A stretch of DNA of 8,965 bases from Syntrophaceae bacterium UBA6255 (GTDB lineage Bacteria > Desulfobacterota > Syntrophia > Syntrophales > Smithellaceae), in assembly GCA_002441205.1 (NCBI GenBank), contig DJVN01000204.1, positions 16,858-25,822 of the forward strand, in the 5' to 3' direction. The notes under the pieces are model-generated. The model did no database searches. It worked only from the letters and a program-made list of their open reading frames with translations, and had not been told where the DNA came from. Positions 1 to 6,530 of this stretch are shown one piece after another. How positions within the stretch are numbered: the stretch's first letter is position 1; every line of letters begins with the position of its first letter. The position numbers and the translations under genes are program-made.

Positions 1-1019
1 CGAAAACGTCCCTGTTTGCCTTTGAGCATATCGGACAAGGAACGCAGAGGTCTTTTGTTTGTTCCGGTAATCGCCCGGCCACGACGGCCATTGTCAAAAA
101 GAACATCCACCGATTCCTGCAGCATTCGTTTTTCATTTCGGATGATTATTTCCGGCGCGTTTAATTCCTGAAGCCTCTTTAAACGATTATTTCTATTAAT
201 GACCCGACGATACAAATCGTTGAGGTCGGATGTGGCAAAACGCCCTCCATCCAGAGGAACCAGAGGACGCAGGTCGGGCGGAATTACCGGCAACACCGTG
301 AGAATCATCCATTCCGGCTTATTGCCGGATTTACGAAGTGCTTCGACCACCTTCAGTCTCTTCACCAGTTTCTTTTTCTTGGTATCGGAAACGGAAGAGA
401 TAATCTCCGTACGCAGTTCCTCGTAGAGTTTTTCCAAATCAATTTCTTCCAGCAACTGTCTGATGGCATCTGCGCCAATACCGACTATAAAACCGTCATT
501 CCCGTACTGTTCTTTCGCTTCTTCGTATTCTTCATCCGTCAGCAGGTCTTTTTTCTTCAGCGGCGTACTCTTCGGATCAAGAACGATCCATGATTCAAAA
601 TAGAGAACCTTTTCCAGTTCTTTCAGAGAAAGGTCTACCGCATTGCCGATACGGCTGGGAAGACTCTTTAAAAACCAGATATGCGCCACAGGCGTCGCCA
701 GAACAATATGCCCCATCCGTTCACGGCGAACTTTGGACTGAATGACCTCAACCCCGCACTTTTCACAGACCACGCCGCGGTGCTTCATTCTCTTATAACG
801 TCCGCAAAGGCACTCGTAATCCTTGACCGGTCCGAAAATCTTCGCGCAGAAGAGACCGTCTTTCTCCGGCTTGAATGTACGATAATTGATGGTTTCCGGT
901 TTTTTCACTTCGCCATGCGACCAGGAAAGAATTTTCTCCGGTGAAGCAATGGAAATTTGCATGGCGTTAAATTTGACTAGATTTTTTGGTTTTTCAAAAT
1001 AACTAAAAACGTCTTCCAC
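1..1019 (-). CDS. rpoC: DNA-directed RNA polymerase subunit beta-prime, N-terminal part (cut by window edge)
   Basis: This is the 5' part of the gene for the beta-prime subunit, which with beta forms the RNA polymerase catalytic cleft. The start chosen is GTG at 1017-1019, giving MEDVFSYFEKP, with an AGGAG ribosome-binding site 7 nt upstream. The window contains 339 whole codons plus two bases. The zinc-binding site of the clamp is intact: Cys70, Cys72, Cys85 and Cys88, the same numbering as E. coli. Further on come the lid/rudder region (NGRRGRAITG, about residues 309-318) and the start of switch 2 (KGKQGRF) at the window edge. The catalytic NADFDGD loop lies outside the window. The gene follows rpoB after 86 bp with no visible terminator, so it is presumably co-transcribed. 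Identity is certain; only the 3' end is missing. Confidence 0.98.
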   Translation of the reverse strand, partial: MEDVFSYFEKPKNLVKFNAMQISIASPEKILSWSHGEVKKPETINYRTFKPEKDGLFCAKIFGPVKDYECLCGRYKRMKHRGVVCEKCGVEVIQSKVRRERMGHIVLATPVAHIWFLKSLPSRIGNAVDLSLKELEKVLYFESWIVLDPKSTPLKKKDLLTDEEYEEAKEQYGNDGFIVGIGADAIRQLLEEIDLEKLYEELRTEIISSVSDTKKKKLVKRLKVVEALRKSGNKPEWMILTVLPVIPPDLRPLVPLDGGRFATSDLNDLYRRVINRNNRLKRLQELNAPEIIIRNEKRMLQESVDVLFDNGRRGRAITGTNKRPLRSLSDMLKGKQGRF

Positions 1020-1105
1020 AAATTTTCTCCTGTGCTTAATAAATATGTGAAATTGCTGAATTGACTATTCTTCGCTTACTTCATCGGTAACAAACTATTT
1101 TTTCG

Positions 1106-4100
1106 TTAACTCAAGTCGTCTGTTTCTTCAATTAATTCCACATCCAATCCAAGTCCCTGGAGTTCTTTAACCAGTACGTTAAAGGATTCCGGCAGACCGG
1201 ATTCAAAATTATGTTCACCCTTTACGATAGATTCGTAAATTCTGGTTCTCCCCGCCACATCATCGGATTTAACCGTAAGAAATTCCTGAAGCGCGTAAGC
1301 CGCGCCATAGGCTTCCATGGCCCAGACTTCCATTTCCCCCAGTCTCTGACCACCAAATTGGGCCTTGCCTCCCAGCGGCTGCTGCGTCACGAGTGAGTAA
1401 GGACCAATGGACCGCGCGTGTATCTTATTATCAACCAGATGGTGCAGTTTCATCATATAAATAATACCCACCGTTACTTCCTGATCAAACGGTTCACCGG
1501 TTCTGCCGTCAAACAGAAGGGATTGCCCTGTTTCCGGCAATTCAGCTTTTTGTAACATTTCTCTGATTTGTTCTTCCGAGCATCCATCAAACACGGGACT
1601 GGCCACAAGCATTCCTTTTTTCAAACGTCCGGCAAATCTTCTGATGTCTTCCGAGGATGCCTGATCAATAAATTTATCAAAATCCGGCGAAGAATATGAT
1701 TTTTTCAATTCGTTCTTGATATGATTTAAACTTGAATTATGCTCCTCTAATAATTCGTTTAAACCTTCGCCAATTGATTTTGCGGCCCATCCAAGATGCG
1801 TTTCCAGAATCTGTCCGACATTCATTCGCGACGGAACGCCCAAGGGGTTCAAAACAATATCCACGGGGGAACCATCGGCAAAATAAGGCATATCTTCCTC
1901 AGGAAGAATTCGGGACAAGACACCTTTGTTCCCGTGACGGCCGGCCATCTTATCACCCACGGATAGCCTCCTCTTAATGGCGATATAGACCTTCACCATC
2001 TTGATAACACCGGGAGGCAGTTCATCGCTGGCTTTTATCTTATCCATCTTCTCTTCAAAATGGGCATTGATAAAATCAATCTTTCTTTCCAGTGACGCAA
2101 TGAGATTACTTATCTTTTCCTCCGACCCGTCATCTTCAACAATGGCAATTTCCTTCCAACTGGAGAAAGACAAATCACTCCAGATTTCTTTGGTGATTTT
2201 ATCGCCTTTCTTTAGAACGGTTTTCTTTTTAGCGTCAGCAATCTTTGTTGCGGCTGTTTTCCCAACAACGAGTTTTGTGATATCTTTTTTAATTGTTTCC
2301 GTAAGGATTCGGATCTCATCATCCCTGTCCTTCGTTATCTGCTCGATAGCTTCTGTTTCTATTGCTTTCGATCGGGCATCATTTTCGGCGCCCTTTCTGG
2401 TAAATACTTTAGCGTCAATCACTGTTCCTTCAACGCCCGGCGGAACGCGCAGAGACGTGTCGCGCACATCACTGGCCTTTTCTCCGAAGATCGCCCTCAA
2501 AAGTTTTTCCTCGGCGGATAACTGAGTTTCGCCTTTCGGTGTGATTTTACCGACCAGAATATCTCCCGGTTTTACCGAAACGCCGATACATACAATACCG
2601 CTTTCATCCAGATTCTTTAAAACCTCTTCCCCGACATTGGGGATATCGCGCGTAATCTCCTCTTTACCCAATTTAGTATCACGGGACATTGTTTCAAATT
2701 CTTCAATATGAATGGATGTAAAAATATCTTCTTTGACGATTCTTTCACTGACCAGAATCGAGTCCTCGTAGTTGTACCCCCCCCAGGACATGAAGGCCAC
2801 CATAACATTTCTACCCAGCGCCAGTTCACCGTTATCAATGGCCGGTCCGTCAGCCAATATATCCCTTTTGTGAATACGCTGACCGGCGCTAATGATAGGT
2901 TTTTGATTGAAGCAAGTATCCTGATTGGATCTCTGATATTTGGCCAGATTATAAATATCAACGCCGCTGTCTATGCCGTCTTCTTCCATCCGATCCGCCC
3001 GGACAATAATTCTCGAAGCGTCAACGCATTCTACGGTACCTGACCTTTTGGCCACTACGACAGCACCGGAATCACGGGCAACAACGGATTCTATCCCTGT
3101 GCCAACCACCGGAACTTCCGGACTCATTAAAGGAACCGCCTGTCGCTGCATATTGGATCCCATGAGAGCCCGGTTGGCATCATCATGCTCAAGAAAAGGA
3201 ATTAACGCCGCTGCTACGCTAACCAGCTGAGTAGGAGATACGTCTATCATTTTAATATCTTCCGGAACAACAGAAATATAGCTGCCGCCTTTTCTGACCG
3301 AAATCAACTCCTCAACAAATTTATCATGTTTATTCAAAGGGCGGTCTGCAGAAGCAATAATCTGATTTTCTTCTTCAATGGCCGTAACAAAACGAACATC
3401 ATCAGAAACGCGTCCATTCCCTACCATTCTGTATGGTGTTTCGATAAAACCAAATTCGTTCACCCTGGCATAAGTGCTTAAAGAAACAATCAACCCAATA
3501 TTAGGACCTTCAGGCGTTTCTATCGGACAGATACGTCCGTAATGCGTAGGGTGAACATCGCGCACTTCAAAACCGGCTCTTTCCCTTGTTAAACCGCCGG
3601 GGCCCAACGCTGACAAACGCCTTTTATGCGTGATCTCCGAAAGGGGATTGGTCTGATCCATAAACTGAGAAAGCTGACTGGAATTAAAGAATTCATTGAC
3701 GACCGCGGAAACCGGTTTGGCATTGATCAGATCATGCGGCATCATGGTTTCGATATCCTGCAGGCTCATTTTTTCCTTGATCGCCCGTTCCATGCGCACC
3801 AGTCCGATGCGATACTGATTCTCAATCAGTTCGCCAACGGAGCGTACTCTGCGATTTCCCAAATGATCGATATCATCAACACTGCAATCTCCCACGCCAT
3901 TTTTCAAATCAATCAAATATTTTACCGCGGTCAGAATATCTTCATTACTCAATGTCGTGGTATCGGTCGGCACATTCATGTGGAGCTTATAATTCATTTT
4001 AGCGCGGCCGACATTGGACAAATCGTAAGTCTCCGGTTCAAAGAAAAGACTTTTGAAGAATTTATCCGCCGTATCCGGTGTGGGGGGATTACTGGGGCGC

Positions 4101-5236
4101 AAGCGGCGATAAATTTCCATGACCGCGTTTTCAGTGGTATCAATCTTATCCAGCAACAGCGTATCCCTGATGGAAGCATTATCCATATCTTCATCAACGT
4201 GAATAACTTTCAATTCTTTGATGCCCTTTTCTTTGATGATTTCCATACAGTTGGCGGGCAATTCCTCATTGCAACGGAAAACAATCTCTCCTTTTTCCTG
4301 ATCAAGAATATCTTGTGAAGGAATTTTACCCTCTAACTCGCTTTCATTAAACGCTACCCGTTTAATGCCAGCATCCTTCATTCTTTTTATATGGGGTTTT
4401 GCAAACTTACGTCCCTTCTTGATTATCACTTCAGAGCTTTTAGTATCTTTCACATCTTCAGGCGCTTTTTGTCCGACAAGGGATTCATCAACCGCGAAGT
4501 AAACTTTTTTATTTTCGATGACAACCGTATTGACGTTGTAGAAATAATTCAGAATGAATTCCGTAGAATTTCCCAATGCTTTCAACAAAATGGTAACCGG
4601 CATTTTTCTACGCCGGTCAATTCTTACATAAAGAATGTCCTTGGAATCAAACTCCAGATCCAGCCAGGAACCTCTGATCGGAATCACCCGCGCCGAGTAG
4701 ATTAATTTACCGCTAGCGACAATTTTCCCTTTATCGTGATCAAAAAAGATGCCGGGCGAACGATGCAATTGATTGACAATCACTCGCTCGGTTCCGTTGA
4801 TGATGAAAGTCCCATTCTCAGTCATTAATGGAATTTCACCAAAGTACACTTCTTGTTCTTTTATATCACGAATTTGCTTTGTTTCAGTTGTTTCTCGATT
4901 ACTTTTGCCGTCCGTTGAACGATCAACATCGAAAACAACCAGTCTGACCACTATTTTCAACGGAGCGGCATAGGTCATTCCTTTTTGGATACATTCTTTG
5001 ACATCATATCGGATATCACCCAGTTTATAACTGACAAATTCCAGAGAACATTTCCCGCTGAAATCAGAAATGGGAAATACACCCTTAAAGGCGCCCTGCA
5101 AACCGAAATTGCCCCGTTTCGCGGGCACAATTTCCCTCTGGAGGAATTTCTCATAAGATTGTGTCTGAATATCAATTAGATTGGGGATATCCAGTATCTT
5201 TTTAACCTGACCAAAATTTTTTCTAAAGTCTCCCAT
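1106..5236 (-). CDS. rpoB: DNA-directed RNA polymerase subunit beta
   Basis: Full-length 1376-aa beta subunit, slightly longer than the 1342-aa E. coli protein. It forms one side of the active-site cleft and the rifampicin pocket. Landmarks are the N-terminal protrusion/lobe (RDIKEQEVYFGEIPLM, about 121-136), the rifampicin region (about 518-544), the GPNIGLI segment, the E824-D825 acidic pair in the NYEDSI motif (E813-D814 in E. coli), the flap-tip helix EEKLLRAIFGE (about 909-919), and the MAGRHGNKG motif with K1096 and K1104 (K1065/K1073 in E. coli). The C-terminal MEVWAMEAYGAAYALQE region contacts beta-prime. The insert between about 949 and 1096 is charged, helix-rich and about 20 residues longer than in E. 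coli. The rifampicin-contact residues look drug-sensitive (D527, H537, S542 match E. coli D516, H526, S531); T529 replaces N518. The ATG at 5234-5236 follows an AAGG ribosome-binding site. It lies 38 bp after rplL and 86 bp before rpoC. Confidence 0.99.
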   Translation of the reverse strand: MGDFRKNFGQVKKILDIPNLIDIQTQSYEKFLQREIVPAKRGNFGLQGAFKGVFPISDFSGKCSLEFVSYKLGDIRYDVKECIQKGMTYAAPLKIVVRLVVFDVDRSTDGKSNRETTETKQIRDIKEQEVYFGEIPLMTENGTFIINGTERVIVNQLHRSPGIFFDHDKGKIVASGKLIYSARVIPIRGSWLDLEFDSKDILYVRIDRRRKMPVTILLKALGNSTEFILNYFYNVNTVVIENKKVYFAVDESLVGQKAPEDVKDTKSSEVIIKKGRKFAKPHIKRMKDAGIKRVAFNESELEGKIPSQDILDQEKGEIVFRCNEELPANCMEIIKEKGIKELKVIHVDEDMDNASIRDTLLLDKIDTTENAVMEIYRRLRPSNPPTPDTADKFFKSLFFEPETYDLSNVGRAKMNYKLHMNVPTDTTTLSNEDILTAVKYLIDLKNGVGDCSVDDIDHLGNRRVRSVGELIENQYRIGLVRMERAIKEKMSLQDIETMMPHDLINAKPVSAVVNEFFNSSQLSQFMDQTNPLSEITHKRRLSALGPGGLTRERAGFEVRDVHPTHYGRICPIETPEGPNIGLIVSLSTYARVNEFGFIETPYRMVGNGRVSDDVRFVTAIEEENQIIASADRPLNKHDKFVEELISVRKGGSYISVVPEDIKMIDVSPTQLVSVAAALIPFLEHDDANRALMGSNMQRQAVPLMSPEVPVVGTGIESVVARDSGAVVVAKRSGTVECVDASRIIVRADRMEEDGIDSGVDIYNLAKYQRSNQDTCFNQKPIISAGQRIHKRDILADGPAIDNGELALGRNVMVAFMSWGGYNYEDSILVSERIVKEDIFTSIHIEEFETMSRDTKLGKEEITRDIPNVGEEVLKNLDESGIVCIGVSVKPGDILVGKITPKGETQLSAEEKLLRAIFGEKASDVRDTSLRVPPGVEGTVIDAKVFTRKGAENDARSKAIETEAIEQITKDRDDEIRILTETIKKDITKLVVGKTAATKIADAKKKTVLKKGDKITKEIWSDLSFSSWKEIAIVEDDGSEEKISNLIASLERKIDFINAHFEEKMDKIKASDELPPGVIKMVKVYIAIKRRLSVGDKMAGRHGNKGVLSRILPEEDMPYFADGSPVDIVLNPLGVPSRMNVGQILETHLGWAAKSIGEGLNELLEEHNSSLNHIKNELKKSYSSPDFDKFIDQASSEDIRRFAGRLKKGMLVASPVFDGCSEEQIREMLQKAELPETGQSLLFDGRTGEPFDQEVTVGIIYMMKLHHLVDNKIHARSIGPYSLVTQQPLGGKAQFGGQRLGEMEVWAMEAYGAAYALQEFLTVKSDDVAGRTRIYESIVKGEHNFESGLPESFNVLVKELQGLGLDVELIEETDDLS

Positions 5237-5274
5237 GGCATCCTTACAAATTAATTTTATATTTGGAGGTTGAG

Positions 5275-5655
5275 TTATTTGATTTCAACGGTTCCGCCCA
5301 CTTCTTCTATTTTCTTCTTAATGTCGGCGGCTTCATCCTTGGAAACAGCTTCTTTGATGGACTTGGGCACACCTTCCACCAAATCTTTGGCTTCTTTAAG
5401 GCCGAGGTTGGTAATAGCGCGAACAACTTTGATGACCTGAATCTTTTCGGCGCCGAATCCCGTGAGAATCGCGTCAAACTCGGTTTTTTCTTCAGCCGGA
5501 GCGGCAGAAGCAGCGCCGGGAGCGGCCACAGCCGCCATCATGGGAGCGGCGGCGGAAACTCCGAATTTCTCTTCCAATTCTTTAACCAGAGCGGAAAGCT
5601 CCAGCACGGTCATTCCTTCAATAAATTTTACTACATCATCTTTCGTAATTGACAT
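5275..5655 (-). CDS. rplL: 50S ribosomal protein L7/L12
   Basis: A 126-aa acidic stalk protein. Dimers bind the C-terminal helix of L10 and recruit the translational GTPases EF-Tu, EF-G, IF2 and RF3. Three parts are visible: an N-terminal dimerisation helix pair (about 1-35, with VLELSALVKELEEKFGV), an Ala/Pro-rich flexible hinge (about 36-56), and the globular C-terminal domain (57-126) with the conserved KIQVIKVVRAITNLGLKEAK factor-binding helix. Length and layout are normal for the family. The ATG start is preceded by AAGGA about 8 nt upstream. It begins 26 bp after rplJ and ends 38 bp before rpoB, so it shares the transcript. Because the stalk needs several L7/L12 per L10, rplL is probably translated more strongly than rplJ; this is family knowledge, not something shown here. 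Confidence 0.98.
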   Translation of the reverse strand: MSITKDDVVKFIEGMTVLELSALVKELEEKFGVSAAAPMMAAVAAPGAASAAPAEEKTEFDAILTGFGAEKIQVIKVVRAITNLGLKEAKDLVEGVPKSIKEAVSKDEAADIKKKIEEVGGTVEIK

Positions 5656-5681
5656 TTTCTTATTCCTTTCTGTATGTTTTA

Positions 5682-6206
5682 TTAATTTAAAGTTTTTTTC
5701 TTGTCACAATAGGCATTGAGCACCTGCACAAAGCTTCTCGGAACACCACTTAAAACGGTTACGAACGATGTCGGCACAGCCGCCATCACTGAAACCAGCT
5801 TGCCCAAAAGAACCTCTCTGCTGGGTAATTCCGCTAAAACAGTCAAGTCATTTTTCGTTAAAAGCTTCTTGTCCAGCACGCCGACTTTGATTTCCAATTC
5901 CGGATTTTTCTTCGCGAAATCAATCAGAATTTTGGCCGGCGCCACGGGGTCTTTATAGCCCAGAACCACGGCGACAGACCACTTGAAATGATCGGTAAGA
6001 ATACTGAAATCGGTGCCGTCCGAAGCAATTCTCAAAAGAGTATTCTTCACGACCTTCCATTCAGCATTGGACTTGCGCAATTCATTTCTCAAAGCTTCCA
6101 TTTTTTCGACATTCATGCCGCTGAAGCTTGTCAGAACGCCCATATTCGCTTCTTTGAGTTTCTTTTGCAGCTCGGATACAATCTGCTCTTTAGTTCTCCG
6201 ATCCAA
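5682..6206 (-). CDS. rplJ: 50S ribosomal protein L10 (stalk base), TTG start
   Basis: A 174-aa protein that anchors L7/L12 dimers to 23S rRNA near L11 and, with L7/L12, represses its own mRNA. The N-terminal rRNA-binding domain covers about residues 1-130; conserved pieces include the KTKEQ-like start (RRTKEQIVSEL), a VVKNTL segment (52-57) and ELPSREVLLGKL (126-137). The C-terminal helix (about 140-174) is the expected L7/L12 docking helix. The start is TTG at 6204-6206: AAAGGAGG lies upstream with an 8-nt spacer from GGAGG, and an in-frame TGA lies just upstream, so no longer form is possible. The gene sits after a 324-bp structured leader and 26 bp before rplL. The unusual start and the foldable ribosome-binding site suggest translational control. 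Identity is certain and the start is well supported. Confidence 0.97.
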   Translation of the reverse strand: MDRRTKEQIVSELQKKLKEANMGVLTSFSGMNVEKMEALRNELRKSNAEWKVVKNTLLRIASDGTDFSILTDHFKWSVAVVLGYKDPVAPAKILIDFAKKNPELEIKVGVLDKKLLTKNDLTVLAELPSREVLLGKLVSVMAAVPTSFVTVLSGVPRSFVQVLNAYCDKKKTLN

Positions 6207-6211
6207 TCTAT

Positions 6212-6242
6212 CAGCCTCCTTTCACATTATTTTTTGAGGCCG
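6212..6242 (-). promoter_or_regulatory. Stem that can sequester the rplJ ribosome-binding site
   Basis: On the minus strand CGGCCTC (6236-6242) can pair with GAGGCTG (6212-6218) over 7 bp with one G-U pair and a 17-nt loop. The 3' arm contains most of the AAGGAGG ribosome-binding site (6215-6221) of rplJ. When folded, it would hide the site used by the TTG start at 6206. The pairing is visible; regulation by it is inferred. Confidence 0.45.
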
Positions 6243-6262
6243 GAGAGTCAAGCCACATACAG

Positions 6263-6280
6263 AATCCCGATACCGGGATT
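6263..6280 (-). repeat. Perfect 7-bp hairpin with a four-base loop in the rplJ leader
   Basis: AATCCCG and CGGGATT form a perfect 7-bp stem closed by GTAT (minus-strand reading). There is no following T run in the direction of rplJ transcription, so it is not a terminator. It lies 57 nt upstream of the rplJ start and may help stabilise or space the leader fold. Confidence 0.55.
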
Positions 6281-6284
6281 GTTC

Positions 6285-6348
6285 GACTTACAAATTTCAA
6301 GACACCTATAGTACCCTTCAGGGTATTCTTTTTTTTGAAATTTGAGTC
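6285..6348 (-). repeat. Long imperfect inverted repeat in the rplJ leader
   Basis: A perfect 9-bp inverted repeat (6292-6300 with 6335-6343, AAATTTCAA/TTGAAATTT) is flanked by GACT/AGTC outer arms and encloses a second stem, TACCC-TGAA-GGGTA on the minus strand (6312-6325). Together they could form one long two-part RNA hairpin between the candidate attenuator and the rplJ ribosome-binding site. The pairing is directly visible; its role is unknown. Confidence 0.6.
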
Positions 6349-6358
6349 TCACAACAAA

Positions 6359-6395
6359 AAAACGGTAACCTTGCCCAAAATCCGATTCCCGTTTT
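6359..6395 (-). terminator. Possible attenuator hairpin with T run downstream of the L10 element
   Basis: On the minus strand AAAACGG (6389-6395) pairs perfectly with CCGTTTT (6359-6365), and the T run continues to 6356. The loop is 23 nt and contains further GC-rich sequence. The position, after the L10-binding element and before rplJ, is where a regulated terminator would sit. The stem is short, its outer pairs are all A-T, and part of the T run is used in the stem. It may therefore be a weak or conditional terminator, or no terminator at all. Confidence 0.35.
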
Positions 6396-6443
6396 ATAAA
6401 AATGATTTACCTTTACAAAAAACAAAGTAATTATTTTCATTTT

Positions 6444-6500
6444 ACGAGTCTCGGCAGGCCTCACTACGTTTAAACTTCCGTACCTGCTGTCTTCGACCTT
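6444..6500 (-). promoter_or_regulatory. L10 leader: autoregulatory mRNA element bound by L10(L12)4
   Basis: Read on the minus strand, this matches the ribosomal L10 leader pattern: GAAGACAGCAGG on the 5' side and CCTGCCGAGA on the 3' side. The core stem is GCAGG (6483-6487) with CCTGC (6454-6458). It is extended inward by TACG (6479-6482) with CGTA (6465-6468), and outward by GGTC with GACT. A one-sided purine-rich bulge, GTGAGG (6459-6464), interrupts the 3' strand, as expected of a kinked protein-binding element. In other bacteria this RNA binds the L10-L12 complex and lowers rplJL expression. Its place, 240 nt ahead of rplJ, is as expected. Recognition is by remembered consensus, not a covariance-model search. 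Confidence 0.85.
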
Positions 6501-6530
6501 ATAACTTATTACAAACCACTCCCGATTAAA

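Larger units (their letters stand above)
6207..6530 (-). promoter_or_regulatory. Structured non-coding leader between rplA and rplJ
   Basis: A 324-bp stretch with no convincing gene. In the direction of transcription it holds an L10-binding element (6444-6500), an AT-rich segment that can fold weakly, a hairpin ending in a T run (6359-6395), a long hairpin built on a 9-bp inverted repeat (6285-6348), a perfect 7-bp hairpin (6263-6280), and a stem that includes the rplJ ribosome-binding site (6212-6242). Every other gene junction in the protein-coding part of the window is under 90 bp, so this gap stands out. The likely role is feedback control of the L10-L7/L12-RNA polymerase portion of the cluster. 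The overall regulatory role is well supported by the L10 element; the function of each downstream hairpin is inference. Confidence 0.75.

Noticed and set aside
1020..1105. Possible terminator or small gene between rpoB and rpoC
   Set aside because: The 86-bp gap has no GC-rich hairpin with a T run and no start codon with a meaningful reading frame; it appears to be a plain spacer with the rpoC ribosome-binding site at its end.
2001..2525. Plus-strand open reading frame of 174 codons, rich in Ser/Leu/Ile
   Set aside because: The hydrophobic look comes from reading Lys/Glu/Asp-rich rpoB codons on the opposite strand; there is no independent evidence of a membrane protein.
3626..4318. Plus-strand open reading frame of 230 codons antisense to rpoB
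   Set aside because: It lies wholly inside the conserved rpoB gene, its protein has no recognisable family pattern, and it has no convincing ribosome-binding site. Long antisense frames are common opposite constrained coding sequence.
5237..5274. Attenuator or RNase III site between rplL and rpoB, as in E. coli
   Set aside because: The gap is only 38 bp and contains no hairpin of note, so the E. coli arrangement is not present.
5682..5705. A-rich slippery stretch (A7) at the 3' end of rplJ
   Set aside because: The lysine codons are ordinary for an L10 tail, and no stimulatory structure or extended alternative frame follows.
5988..6311. Plus-strand frames across the rplJ 5' end and leader
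   Set aside because: They overlap rplJ and the structured leader and show no family motif or good start signal.
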